From an uncultured Bacteroidales bacterium (lineage in GTDB: Bacteria > Bacteroidota > Bacteroidia > Bacteroidales > F082), in NCBI GenBank assembly GCA_900317155.1, contig ONFO01000015.1:1-64000 (forward strand): DNA of 64,000 bases. Reading direction: 5' to 3'. A program made the translations under genes and the position numbers. Shown here in pieces: positions 50,035 through 58,768 of this stretch (the first letter of the stretch is position 1; the number at the start of each line of letters is the position of its first letter). The notes under the pieces were generated by a model. The model was not told the DNA's origin. It searched no databases and was given only the letters and a program-made list of their open reading frames with translations.

Positions 50035-51627
50035 TCAGAGCTTGATATCGTCGCCATTGGCGTTCTGGAAGTTGTACTGCAGCGTGTGGAATTCAGGCAT
50101 CGACTGCACTTTGAATTTCTTGCCGTATTTTTTCATCCATTTGCGGCGAATCGAAAACAGGCCATCTATGCAGAGGTAGGAATAGATGAAGGGATGCACC
50201 TGCAGGGTCAAGTGGTTCTCGTTCTGGTCGACCATGAGGTACTTGAGGTGGTTTTCGATTTCGTCGATGAAGAGAATGGCGGGGCGTATTTTGCCTTCGC
50301 CTGCACAGACAGGACATTTTTCCTGCACCTGTACTTCTGTTTCGGGGCGCACGCGTTGGCGTGTGATTTGGATGAGGCCGAACTTCGTCGGAGGAAGGAT
50401 GGTGTGCTTGGCACGGTCGTGCGACATGGCTTCGACCAAGGCGTCAAACAAATCCTTACGGTGTTTGGCTTCGTGCATGTCGATGAAGTCGACAATAATG
50501 ATGCCGCCCATGTCGCGCAAACGCAACTGGCGCGCGATTTCCTTGGCAGCTTCGATGTTGACTTGAAAAGCGTTGTCTTCCTGCGAATTCTCCTTGTTCA
50601 CCCGATGGCCGCTGTTCACGTCGATGACGTGCATGGCTTCGGTGTGCTCGATGACAAGGTAGACACCGTTTCTGATAGTGACAATCTTACCGAAAAAGCC
50701 TTTGATTTGCTTAGTTACGTTGAAAAAGTCAAAGATAGGCTCTTTGCCTTTGTAAAGTTGCACAATATCAACTTTTTGCGGAGCGAATGTCTGAATGTTT
50801 TTCTGGATCTCTTCATAGAGTTTCTCATCGTTCACATGGATATTGTTGAACGACTCGTTAAGCAAATCACGCAGCATAACGCTGGTTTGATCCATCTCGC
50901 TGACCATCCTTCCGAAGGTCGTCATCTTTTTCATCTCGATGATACACTGTTCCCACTTGGAAATCAATGAGCGGAGGTCGGCATCAAGTTCGGCTACTTT
51001 CTTGCCTTCAGCGACGGTGCGGATGATGACGCCATAGTTGGCCGGCTTAATGCTCTGCATCAGGCGACGGAGACGGTTACGTTCTTCGCTGCTACGGATT
51101 TTTTGTGATACCGAAATACGGTTAGAGAAGGGGACAAGGACGAGATAACGGCCGGCGAAAGAAATCTCGGCAGTGATTCTCGGCCCTTTGGTATGAATGG
51201 GCTCCTTGGCAATCTGCACTGGCAACAAGTCGCCTACAGCAAGCCAATCGCTGATTTTGCCATTCTTGGGCAAGTCGCCTTCAAGTTTGAACTTGTCCAT
51301 GGCCACATCATCGTTGGCAAGGACCATCTTCTTGTACTTGATCAGCGAACTGGCTTGAAGGCCAAGGTCCAGATAATGCAGGAAAGCCTCCTTGGGGTAG
51401 CCCACATCAACGAAAGCTGCATTTAGGCCAGGCAATATCTTCTTTACCCTGCCCAAATAAACGTCACCAACCGCAAATTGGTTATTGGTCTTCTCTCTGT
51501 GAAGTTCGACAAGCGTGTTGTCTTCCAGAAGAGCGATGTCAACCTCCGAAGCGTGCGAATTGATAATCAAGTCGCGCGTCACTGTCTTATTTTCCACTGC
51601 AACCTCTTGCTGTTGTTCTTCAGACAT
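50035..51627 (-). CDS. rng: Ribonuclease G/E family endoribonuclease
   Basis: A 530-residue RNase G-type enzyme that matures rRNA and degrades mRNA. It has an N-terminal S1 RNA-binding domain (VGDVYLGRVKKILPGLNAAF), a split RNase H-like/5'-sensor core (SGHRVNKENSQEDNAFQVNI), the metal-binding DxxD in MGGIIIVDFIDMHEAKHRKD and the zinc-link CPVCAGEGKI. It is RNase G-sized and lacks a long scaffold tail. It lies ~100 bp after the mS38-like gene, across an inverted repeat, and has a strong terminator. Confidence 0.93.
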   Translation of the reverse strand: MSEEQQQEVAVENKTVTRDLIINSHASEVDIALLEDNTLVELHREKTNNQFAVGDVYLGRVKKILPGLNAAFVDVGYPKEAFLHYLDLGLQASSLIKYKKMVLANDDVAMDKFKLEGDLPKNGKISDWLAVGDLLPVQIAKEPIHTKGPRITAEISFAGRYLVLVPFSNRISVSQKIRSSEERNRLRRLMQSIKPANYGVIIRTVAEGKKVAELDADLRSLISKWEQCIIEMKKMTTFGRMVSEMDQTSVMLRDLLNESFNNIHVNDEKLYEEIQKNIQTFAPQKVDIVQLYKGKEPIFDFFNVTKQIKGFFGKIVTIRNGVYLVIEHTEAMHVIDVNSGHRVNKENSQEDNAFQVNIEAAKEIARQLRLRDMGGIIIVDFIDMHEAKHRKDLFDALVEAMSHDRAKHTILPPTKFGLIQITRQRVRPETEVQVQEKCPVCAGEGKIRPAILFIDEIENHLKYLMVDQNENHLTLQVHPFIYSYLCIDGLFSIRRKWMKKYGKKFKVQSMPEFHTLQYNFQNANGDDIKL

Positions 51628-51670
51628 AGTGTTTTAACTTTGGGGTTAACGAATTGTTTGATAAAACAAT

Positions 51671-51713
51671 AACACAACAATGGTGTGAGCCAATGCTGTG
51701 TTATTGTTGTGTT
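51671..51713 (-). terminator. Inverted repeat / likely terminator between mS38-like gene and rng
   Basis: Perfect 11-bp arms AACACAACAAT and ATTGTTGTGTT with a 21-nt loop, followed on the minus strand by ATTGTTTTATC. It probably ends or attenuates the HU transcript before rng. Confidence 0.6.
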
Positions 51714-51729
51714 TAGGCTCAAGAAGAGC

Positions 51730-51819
51730 TTATTTCTTCTTGTGTCTGTCCTTTCTCAAGCGTTTTTTGCGCTTGTGCGTCGACATTTTGTGTCTTTTGT
51801 GTTTTTTACCGTTTGGCAT
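51730..51819 (-). CDS. 29-residue basic protein, mS38/AURKAIP1-COX24-like ribosomal protein
   Basis: A tiny ORF between hupB-like and rng. Minus-strand translation is MPNGKKHKRHKMSTHKRKKR followed by LRKDRHKKK. It is almost entirely basic and matches the short Bacteroidetes proteins annotated as AURKAIP1/COX24-domain, the bacterial counterpart of mitochondrial ribosomal protein mS38. It presumably binds rRNA in the small subunit. It follows HU by 29 bp and is probably in the same transcript. I have no computed score, but length, composition and position all fit. Confidence 0.75.
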   Translation of the reverse strand: MPNGKKHKRHKMSTHKRKKRLRKDRHKKK

Positions 51820-51848
51820 AATATAAAAATTTTATCTTGTTGTTTATC

Positions 51849-52121
51849 TTACTTGACAGCATTCATGAAGGTCTTAGCAGGCTTGAAGGCCGGAATCTTA
51901 TGAGCAGGAATAGTGATGGCGATGTTCTTGCCAATGTTACGGCCAGTCTTTTCAGCTCTAGTCTTGATGATGAAGCTACCGAAGCCTCTCAGATAAACGT
52001 TTTCACCCTTAGCCATAGCGTTCTTCACAACTTCCATGAAATTTTCAACAACATTCTGGACAGCACCTTTTTCAATGCCAGTCTTGCTTGCGATTTCAGC
52101 AACGATTTCTGCTTTAGTCAT
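51849..52121 (-). CDS. hup: HU-family DNA-binding protein
   Basis: A 90-residue histone-like protein that bends and compacts DNA as a dimer. It has the alpha-helical dimerisation region MTKAEIVAEIASKTGIEKGA, the signature GFGSFIIKTRAEKTGRNIGK and the beta-arm. The promoter -7 box is at 52172-52179. The mS38-like gene follows on the same strand. Confidence 0.95.
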   Translation of the reverse strand: MTKAEIVAEIASKTGIEKGAVQNVVENFMEVVKNAMAKGENVYLRGFGSFIIKTRAEKTGRNIGKNIAITIPAHKIPAFKPAKTFMNAVK

Positions 52122-52171
52122 TTTTTCTCTTATTTTAATGGTTAGTTATTATGTTTGTCGTAAATTTGCGG

Positions 52172-52179
52172 CAAAGGTA
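52172..52179 (-). promoter_or_regulatory. -7 box TACCTTTG for hup
   Basis: Minus-strand match 51 bp upstream of the ATG at 52121. Confidence 0.65.
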
Positions 52180-52265
52180 CGAACAATTTTAATACAAAGA
52201 CCTAATTAATGCAATTTTTTTATTCTAATGAGTTATAAATAAAGAATTTCGCAAAAGGGAACACG

Positions 52266-53315
52266 ATGAACATCATACAAGACACCTTAATTAATTGGTA
52301 TGCTGAAAACCACCGCGACCTGCCATGGCGGAATAACCCCACGCCTTACCAAGTCTGGCTTTCAGAAATCATCTTGCAACAGACTCGCGTCAACCAAGGT
52401 TGGGAGTATTACCTCCGTTTCGTCGAAAAGTGGCCCACGGTGAACGACCTTGCAAAAGCCTCAGAGGAAGAAGTACTAAAGATGTGGCAAGGACTCGGTT
52501 ACTACTCGCGCGCTCGTAACCTGCACAAATGTGCCAAGCAAGTTGTGGAACAATATGGAGGTCAATTCCCCGCTGATTTTGAACAGCTTAAGCAACTTCA
52601 AGGCATAGGCGACTACACTGCATCCGCCATCGCATCCATCGCTTTCAATCTGCCACATGCTGTGGTTGACGGCAATGTCTACCGCGTTCTGGCTCGCCTC
52701 TTCGACATCGACACTCCTATTAATAATAAAGAAGGCCAAAAACAATTTGCCTTGCTCGCCGACGAGCTACTCAATCGCAAGCAACCCGGTCTCCACAACC
52801 AAGCCATGATGGAATTCGGTGCCCTGCATTGCACACCCAAGAACCCCAACTGCTTGTTATGCCCACTACAACCCCAATGCCTTGCCTTTGCACATCAGAC
52901 CGTAATGCAACGACCCGTGAAATTGCCCAAAGTAAAGATCACGACAAGATATTTCAACTATTTGGTTCTCAAAATCAATGGCAGTGTTTATTTCCATAAA
53001 CGCAGCAACGACGACATTTGGAAAAACCTCTATGACTTTCCGTGTATTGAAACGCCAAAACCAATGAATGTCGATGAAGTCATTGCCTCAAATGAATTCC
53101 AGCAACTTATTGATAACAAACCGTTTACCGTTACTAAAGTTTCCCCACTCTTAACCCACAAACTGACCCATAGAACCATCATCGCACAATTCATCGAAAT
53201 AAAACTTGAAAAAAAATTGTTGCGGATTGAAACAAAAGATTTATTTTTGACGCCCGAAACGGATTTGGGCAGTTTTCCCATTCCACGCTTAATCGACTTA
53301 TACTTAAACAATTAA
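52266..53315 (+). CDS. mutY: A/G-specific adenine glycosylase MutY
   Basis: A 349-residue repair enzyme removing adenine opposite 8-oxoguanine. It has the catalytic Glu region WLSEIILQQTRVNQGWEYYL, the helix-hairpin-helix LQGIGDYTASAIASIAFNLP with the following Asp (VVDGNVYRVL), the 4Fe-4S cluster pattern C-x6-C-x2-C-x5-C (CTPKNPNCLLCPLQPQC) and a C-terminal MutT-like domain. It is the first gene of the mutY-ssb pair that precedes gldE-gldD, the order known from Flavobacterium. Confidence 0.95.
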   Translation: MNIIQDTLINWYAENHRDLPWRNNPTPYQVWLSEIILQQTRVNQGWEYYLRFVEKWPTVNDLAKASEEEVLKMWQGLGYYSRARNLHKCAKQVVEQYGGQFPADFEQLKQLQGIGDYTASAIASIAFNLPHAVVDGNVYRVLARLFDIDTPINNKEGQKQFALLADELLNRKQPGLHNQAMMEFGALHCTPKNPNCLLCPLQPQCLAFAHQTVMQRPVKLPKVKITTRYFNYLVLKINGSVYFHKRSNDDIWKNLYDFPCIETPKPMNVDEVIASNEFQQLIDNKPFTVTKVSPLLTHKLTHRTIIAQFIEIKLEKKLLRIETKDLFLTPETDLGSFPIPRLIDLYLNN

Positions 53316-53326
53316 AAAACTACACT

Positions 53327-53785
53327 ATGGCAAGTTTAAACAAAGTCATCCTTATAGGACGACTTGGGAAGACCCCAGAAATCACCACTTTTGAAAACGG
53401 CAACAAGAAGATATCGGTCACCATGGCCACTTCGGAACGTTACCGCGACCGCGACAACAACTGGGTGGAGCAAACCGACTGGCACAACATCGTAGTGTGG
53501 GGCAACCTCGCCAACGACATCGCCGACGGCCGCCGCAACTATTCGAAAGGAGACCTGATGTACATTGAAGGCAAACTCCGCACCCGCCAATATACCGACC
53601 AACAGGGCATCGTCCGTTATGTCACCGAGGTGAACGCCGACAAGATGATGCAACTGGCACCTGCACGCCCCGTCTCTCAGTCGTCATACGGTCAACCTTA
53701 TACAGCCGCACCTGAACCTACACCTGGTTATGTGCCGCAGAACAACTTCGACACTCCTGACGAAGGCAACGACCTACCTTTCTGA
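53327..53785 (+). CDS. ssb: Single-stranded DNA-binding protein
   Basis: A 152-residue SSB with an OB fold (NKVILIGRLGKTPEITTFEN, TDWHNIVVWGNLANDIADG, YVTEVNADKMMQL), a Pro/Gln-rich linker, and the acidic C-terminal tip DEGNDLPF that docks partner proteins. It begins 11 bp after mutY and is probably co-transcribed. Confidence 0.95.
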   Translation: MASLNKVILIGRLGKTPEITTFENGNKKISVTMATSERYRDRDNNWVEQTDWHNIVVWGNLANDIADGRRNYSKGDLMYIEGKLRTRQYTDQQGIVRYVTEVNADKMMQLAPARPVSQSSYGQPYTAAPEPTPGYVPQNNFDTPDEGNDLPF

Positions 53786-53818
53786 CTTTGAATTATTCAT
53801 ATAGAGTCTTTATATTAC

Positions 53819-53903
53819 AACACGAATTATCATAAATTATACACGAATTACAAAAAATATATTTCAGGGAATAATTTGTGACAAATTATTGATAATTCGT
53901 GTT
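53819..53903. repeat. Nested AT-rich palindromes between ssb and gldE
   Basis: AACACGAATTATC (53819-53831) pairs with GATAATTCGTGTT (53891-53903). A third ACACGAATTA lies at 53841-53850, and inside is a perfect palindrome ATAATTTGTGACAAATTAT (53871-53889). It could terminate ssb or act as an operator for gldE. Confidence 0.6.
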
Positions 53904-53973
53904 TTATAAATAGCAAGAATTTACGTAAACATTTTAGGCCAAAGAATATTGCCGCGAATTTAAGAGTTTTTTC

Positions 53974-53981
53974 TATTTTTG
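53974..53981 (+). promoter_or_regulatory. -7 box TATTTTTG for gldE-gldD
   Basis: Plus-strand match 27 bp before the TTG start of gldE. Confidence 0.6.
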
Positions 53982-54007
53982 CAGCCTCAATATTAAATGA
54001 TAAGATT

Positions 54008-55348
54008 TTGGAAACACCTGACCCTGACCCTCTCATAGGACTCCTCTCTGTTGTTTCAAACAACTTTTTCACTGGATTTACCGTCGACGCCGTCATTGGA
54101 TTGATTGTTTTGTGTCTTCTCCTCATAGCTTCGGCTTTGATTTCGAGTAGCGAAACAGCATATTTTTCATTGCAACCTGCCGACATCGACGACTTGGAAT
54201 CGCGCAACGATGCCAAAAGCCGTTTGGTTCTCAAACTCCGGGAAACGCCAAAGACCTTGCTCGCCTCCATCTTGATAGGCAACAACTTCGTCAACGTCAC
54301 CATCACACTGCTGTCGACCTATATCATGTCCCAGATGTTCGATATGGTGAACTATCCCGTGGCGGCTTTTCTGTTGGAAGTGGTGATCGTCACCTCATTA
54401 ATCCTTATCGTAGGCGAAATCACACCAAAGATATATGCCAGCAAACGTCCTGTCAAAATGGCTCGTTTCATGGCTCGACCGCTACGTTTTCTCATCGGAC
54501 TCTTCAAACCTTTGAGCAAGTTGCTGGTCAACTCCACCTCGTTCATGGACAAGCATTTGGAGAAGAAAAAAAGTGAAATCTCATTGGAAGACCTTTCAAC
54601 TGCCGTCGACATTGCCACTGAAGAATCCACTCCGATTGATGAAAAACAGATGCTGAAAGGCATCGCTTCATTCAGCGAAAAAGAAGTCAGTAGCGTGATG
54701 ATTCCACGCGTTGACATCATCGGTGTGGAAAAAGACATGGATTTCGCCACCATGTTGGCCATCGTCATCAAAAGCGGCTTTTCGAGGATTCCCGTTTATG
54801 ACGAAACTTTGGACAAGGTGGAAGGCATCCTTTATGTGAAAGACCTTCTCCCCTATCTTGACGCCGAGTCGTATGAATGGCAGAAGCTCATCCGCCCCGC
54901 CTTCTATGTGCCCGAGAATCGCAAAATCAACGACTTGTTTCAAGACTTCCGCGAGAAGAAAATACACATCGCTATCGTTGTAGACGAATATGGCGGCACA
55001 TCGGGCTTGATCACCATGGAAGATGTCATTGAGGAAATTGTGGGCGAAATCAATGATGAGTTTGACGAAGCTAACATAGAAGACCATTACAAAAAACTTG
55101 ATGATGGCTCTTATCTCTTTAAAGCTCAGACTAGTATCGTTGACTTCTGCAAAGTTTTTGGCGTCGATGAAGGCTATTTTGAGCCCATGCAAGGCGAAGC
55201 CGACACCTTGGCCGGACTCATCCTCGAAATCGAAGGCCGCATCCCTGAAATTGGGTTCAAGTTTAATTTCGAGAAGTTCCACATGGAAATCACTGATGCT
55301 GACTCCAAGCGTATCAAAGAAGTAAAAGTTGTTTTTGATGAAGAATAG
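54008..55348 (+). CDS. gldE: GldE: CorC/HlyC-type CBS membrane protein
   Basis: A 446-residue protein with a DUF21 membrane domain (AVIGLIVLCLLLIASALISS, then LLSTYIMSQM), two CBS domains (IPRVDIIGVEKDMDFATMLA, IHIAIVVDEYGGTSGLITME) and a C-terminal CorC/HlyC transporter-associated domain. The combination and the following gldD identify it as GldE, which supports gliding motility in Flavobacterium. It starts with TTG at 54008 (METPDPDPL); no in-frame ATG exists upstream. An out-of-frame 13-codon ORF opening at 53997 overlaps this start. Confidence 0.88.
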   Translation: METPDPDPLIGLLSVVSNNFFTGFTVDAVIGLIVLCLLLIASALISSSETAYFSLQPADIDDLESRNDAKSRLVLKLRETPKTLLASILIGNNFVNVTITLLSTYIMSQMFDMVNYPVAAFLLEVVIVTSLILIVGEITPKIYASKRPVKMARFMARPLRFLIGLFKPLSKLLVNSTSFMDKHLEKKKSEISLEDLSTAVDIATEESTPIDEKQMLKGIASFSEKEVSSVMIPRVDIIGVEKDMDFATMLAIVIKSGFSRIPVYDETLDKVEGILYVKDLLPYLDAESYEWQKLIRPAFYVPENRKINDLFQDFREKKIHIAIVVDEYGGTSGLITMEDVIEEIVGEINDEFDEANIEDHYKKLDDGSYLFKAQTSIVDFCKVFGVDEGYFEPMQGEADTLAGLILEIEGRIPEIGFKFNFEKFHMEITDADSKRIKEVKVVFDEE

Positions 55349-55925
55349 ACTATCTATATTACTTGTGGCCCTTGCTATCGCCATCATCGCCATCTCCTGT
55401 AACCGTGAGCCCAACTACCTGCCAAAGCCACGAGGCTATTTCCGCATCGACTTGCCTAAGAAGACCTACACCAAGGTTGACACCATCGAAAGATACAGTT
55501 TCGAATGTCCGGACTATGCCTTGTTGACCTATGACCGCTACTCACCTGACGAAAAAAACTGGATCAATATCGAGTTTCCACAATTCAAAGGGTCCATTCA
55601 CTTGACACATAAACCCGTCAATGGCAATCTGGGTGATTATTTGGAAGATGTCCATACCATGGTAGTGAAGCACTTGCAAAAGGCGAATGGCGTACGTGAC
55701 AGCCTAATAATCAACGAGGAGCACCAAGTCTATGGCTTATTCATCGAGATGGACGGCAAAGGTGTGGCCACCCCAATGCAGTTCTATCTTACCGACAGCA
55801 CCCGCAACTTTGTCCGAGGCGCCTTATACTTCAATTTCCAACCCAACAACGACTCGATGCAACCCGTCATCAATTTCATCCGACAGGACATTGACCACTT
55901 GATTAACACCTTCGAGTGGAAATAA
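55338..55925 (+). CDS. gldD: Gliding motility lipoprotein GldD
   Basis: A 195-residue lipoprotein: signal sequence MKNRLSILLVALAIAIIAIS with lipid Cys21, then YLPKPRGYFRIDLPKKTYTK and GALYFNFQPNNDSMQPVINF, which are characteristic of GldD. The ATG at 55338 overlaps the gldE stop by 11 nt; an earlier TTG at 55329 is less likely. GldD is needed for gliding and T9SS function in Flavobacterium. Confidence 0.9.
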   Translation: MKNRLSILLVALAIAIIAISCNREPNYLPKPRGYFRIDLPKKTYTKVDTIERYSFECPDYALLTYDRYSPDEKNWINIEFPQFKGSIHLTHKPVNGNLGDYLEDVHTMVVKHLQKANGVRDSLIINEEHQVYGLFIEMDGKGVATPMQFYLTDSTRNFVRGALYFNFQPNNDSMQPVINFIRQDIDHLINTFEWK

Positions 55926-56035
55926 ATTGCGGTTTTTTCCCGACTTTTCAACAAAAAACACTATTTTCGCGGCGCGAAACAAATTTTGCGCCGATGTAAA
56001 CTGAGTATTCACTAAAAAGAAAGGGGGAAAGGCCT

Positions 56036-56953
56036 ATGATGAACAGCCTGAAAATCGGGAACTTGACTTGGCGTCATCTCAACAACCCAACGGAAGAAGA
56101 CTTTGAATTCCTGAAAGACCGATTTCACTTCCACCCTTTGGACATCGAAGACTGCAAATCCGTCAACCAGCGTCCTAAAATCGACATCTACGACGATTAC
56201 TATTTCCTTATCCTTCATTTCCCTAACTTCGACCGTCAAAACAAGTTCGTGAAAATCAAGGAAGTGAAGATTTTCTGGGGCAAGGAATATATTATCTCCA
56301 TCGAGAAGAACCCTTGGGGTGTGTCGCAACTTTTCGAGGAATACGAGGAACGCATCCAGAACGGCGAGGAGATGAACTTCCGCAACTCCGATATCCTGCT
56401 CTACCGCATCCTCGAGAAGCTGATGACCGAGTCGGTGTATCTGTTGCGCAAGGTCGGCTTGGATGTGGAATTAATCAACCGCGAACTGTTGCAGGAGAAA
56501 CAAGTGAAGATCATTGAACGCATCAGCGTGACCCGCAAGAACCTCATCCTCATCAACACCATCTTCAAGCCGCAGCTGAGGCTCTTCCACCTCTTCGAGA
56601 CAGGTAAAGTCACAGGTTTCACCGACGATGTGGAGTACATGGAAGACTACTGGGGCAACATCCTCGACTACCTGCAGAAGGTGTGGGATATGACCGAGGA
56701 CTATGAGGAATTGATTGAAGGTCTTTCGATGACCTTCGACTCGATGCAGACCAACAAGACCAACGAGACGATGAAAATCCTGACCCTCGTGTCGACCATC
56801 ATCCTGCCTTTGACCTTCATCACAGGTCTTTACGGTATGAACGTCAAGCTACCCTTCCAGGAAGCCGCATGGGCATTTTGGGGCATCATGGGATTTATGG
56901 CTGTAGTCGCAGTAACGTTCTATATCTATTTCAGGCACAAGAAAATGATGTAA
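56036..56953 (+). CDS. corA: CorA-family magnesium/divalent cation transporter
   Basis: A 305-residue transporter with a cytoplasmic alpha/beta domain (HFHPLDIEDCKSVNQRPKID), a long helical stalk (EDYEELIEGLSMTFDSMQTN) and two C-terminal membrane helices, the first ending in the GMN selectivity motif (LTFITGLYGMNVKLPF). It imports Mg2+ as a pentamer. Its ATG at 56036 has AAGGGGGAAAGG just upstream. A weak -7 (TATTTTCG, 55963-55970) precedes it. Confidence 0.92.
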   Translation: MMNSLKIGNLTWRHLNNPTEEDFEFLKDRFHFHPLDIEDCKSVNQRPKIDIYDDYYFLILHFPNFDRQNKFVKIKEVKIFWGKEYIISIEKNPWGVSQLFEEYEERIQNGEEMNFRNSDILLYRILEKLMTESVYLLRKVGLDVELINRELLQEKQVKIIERISVTRKNLILINTIFKPQLRLFHLFETGKVTGFTDDVEYMEDYWGNILDYLQKVWDMTEDYEELIEGLSMTFDSMQTNKTNETMKILTLVSTIILPLTFITGLYGMNVKLPFQEAAWAFWGIMGFMAVVAVTFYIYFRHKKMM

Positions 56954-57011
56954 TCAGTTGTCAGTTTACAGTTTACAGTTGCTCAGTTTGTAGCTCAACA
57001 AAACTGAATGA

Positions 57012-58073
57012 CTATTTCACAAGAAGTTTCTCGTATTTCAGCACATTGCCATTGCACATCAATTTGACAATGTAGCAACCTTTGGCAAAACCATCAGGCA
57101 AAGTCACAGCAAAATCGCCGACAAGATGTCCAGAAATCTTAAACAGGGTTCGGCCACACAAGTCACAAATGGCGACAGCATCAAAAGCATTACAGTTGCT
57201 GCTCAAATGCAGGGTTTGTCCACACTCTATGGGATTGGGAAATAGATAAACCTCCATCGAGTTCTCCTCCACAACACTCCAGTTAGGATCCCAAATCATG
57301 CGGGCATACTCCGGATGGTCGACAAAAGGATTTCTATTGTGCTGGTAATCATTGTAAATTGTCTCATTACGTTCTTTTTCCTTTTCGCTCACAGGGTCCA
57401 ACTCATTCCAACGCAGCAACATTTCAATAGCCCATGGCTTGATTTCCGACTTGCTGGTCATGTCGCTACTGCTCCAGCTAGCATCTTCGCTAAAGTAACG
57501 TACACTCATGTACATGATGGCACGAGCAAAATCACCTTTGTACTCATCAATGGGCTCAAACACCGTCCCTGAAAAGCCTGGTGTTTTGCAAGCACCTAGT
57601 TTTGAGCCATTTCGAGAAGTCCAAGAAGCAGAGCCAACCTCACCAAAAGCGTAATTACCGCGACGGTTATTGACGTACCCATCAGTTGGAAAAATGTGAT
57701 GTAAGTCTGTACGCGGAGTGTTCTGATCATTAAACCAGCTCGAGGGCCATGAATGCTCACGGTTGTAGCAGTCACCCTCACCACTGTAGTTACCGCATTG
57801 GTCCTCACCAAGGTAATAAACATAAGGAGATGTCCCATTGGGGCGGTCAGAATACATGTCCCACACTACACCATTGCCTTTATTGTCGGTGCTCCAGAAA
57901 GCATTCCAAATCTGAGCATACGATATGGAAGAGTGCCCCTTGATGATATTGTGCAAGGCGACCTTCAACTGATTTCCTGTCAATCCATTGGCCGAGTTGT
58001 AATAATTGGCAGGCTGCGCTGCAACAAGCAACGCAAAAGACAAAGCTATTATAAGTGAAAATACCTTTTTCAT
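57012..58073 (-). CDS. Secreted endonuclease I with T9SS sorting domain
   Basis: A 353-residue extracellular nuclease of the EndA/endonuclease I family. Signal peptide MKKVFSLIIALSFALLVAAQ, metal-finger active-site region NREHSWPSSWFNDQNTPRTD with LHHIFPTDGYVNNRRGNYAF (catalytic His and Asn), then a T9SS sorting domain (LFPNPIECGQTLHLSSNCNA to KLLVK). It probably degrades extracellular DNA for nutrients or biofilm turnover. It starts 21 bp after the MntP-like gene, likely in the same transcript. Confidence 0.9.
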   Translation of the reverse strand: MKKVFSLIIALSFALLVAAQPANYYNSANGLTGNQLKVALHNIIKGHSSISYAQIWNAFWSTDNKGNGVVWDMYSDRPNGTSPYVYYLGEDQCGNYSGEGDCYNREHSWPSSWFNDQNTPRTDLHHIFPTDGYVNNRRGNYAFGEVGSASWTSRNGSKLGACKTPGFSGTVFEPIDEYKGDFARAIMYMSVRYFSEDASWSSSDMTSKSEIKPWAIEMLLRWNELDPVSEKEKERNETIYNDYQHNRNPFVDHPEYARMIWDPNWSVVEENSMEVYLFPNPIECGQTLHLSSNCNAFDAVAICDLCGRTLFKISGHLVGDFAVTLPDGFAKGCYIVKLMCNGNVLKYEKLLVK

Positions 58074-58094
58074 TGAACCTTAAATCTTTAAATC

Positions 58095-58658
58095 TTATAT
58101 CAAATCCGTAAACAAATAAAGAATGGCTATAACAACCATAAACACTGAAGCAGAGAATTCAACAAAACTCACCTTTTTGATGATGCCAGGAGTAAAGTCA
58201 ACGCGGACAGTGAAGAGAGCCCACAAAAAGCCCGCCACCGTGACCGCAACGAAAAACCATTTCCCAAATGGTGCATAGAACACGCTCACAATCGAATAGA
58301 GAAAGGTATTGAACGCCGCAAGGATGGTAAGCAGAAACATTTCACTCTCTTTGCTGACCGTATACATCATCTTGCCTTTCAGCACTCGCATAGAATCAAC
58401 AAACATCTTTACCGCAACCACAAGCATCATGGCAAAGACCATATAATCAGCGATATAGGTAAAAAGATGCGCTATCAGACGTCCCAATCCGCTACCCCAC
58501 AAGGCCATTACACCTTGACTGAGGCCAAAAGTTACAGGAATCCATATCTTCTGCGATGGTTTGTCGTCAGAGTTCACCAAACCCACCGAACGCGAGACCA
58601 CGCTGGAGGTCAGACAAAGGATAAAAAGGATACCAATTATTATTGATGCAGTGGTCAT
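58095..58658 (-). CDS. MntP-like manganese efflux membrane protein
   Basis: A 187-residue protein of six predicted membrane helices. Conserved-looking MntP features are FGLSQGVMALWGSGLGRLIA and the ADYMVFAMMLVVAVKMFVDS helix, with gaps in the acidic residues expected of MntP. It belongs to the DUF204/MntP-like group by layout; Mn2+ export is likely but not proven. Its own -7 box is at 58677-58684. The endonuclease gene follows. Confidence 0.65.
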   Translation of the reverse strand: MTTASIIIGILFILCLTSSVVSRSVGLVNSDDKPSQKIWIPVTFGLSQGVMALWGSGLGRLIAHLFTYIADYMVFAMMLVVAVKMFVDSMRVLKGKMMYTVSKESEMFLLTILAAFNTFLYSIVSVFYAPFGKWFFVAVTVAGFLWALFTVRVDFTPGIIKKVSFVEFSASVFMVVIAILYLFTDLI

Positions 58659-58676
58659 AATTCACTTGAATTGCTG

Positions 58677-58684
58677 CAAAAATA
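58677..58684 (-). promoter_or_regulatory. -7 box TATTTTTG for the MntP-like gene
   Basis: Minus-strand match 19 bp above the ATG at 58658. Confidence 0.65.
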
Positions 58685-58710
58685 CATATTTTTTCGTTGA
58701 CAAGACAAAA

Positions 58711-58742
58711 ATTGGAGACTCAACTTGGGTTGAGTCTCCAAT
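58711..58742 (-). terminator. Terminator of the gatE-gatD operon
   Basis: A perfect 13-bp stem ATTGGAGACTCAA/TTGAGTCTCCAAT with a 6-nt loop. On the minus strand it is followed by TTTTTG. Confidence 0.88.
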
Positions 58743-58768
58743 TTCTTTCAATCGCATGCGATTTGCTC

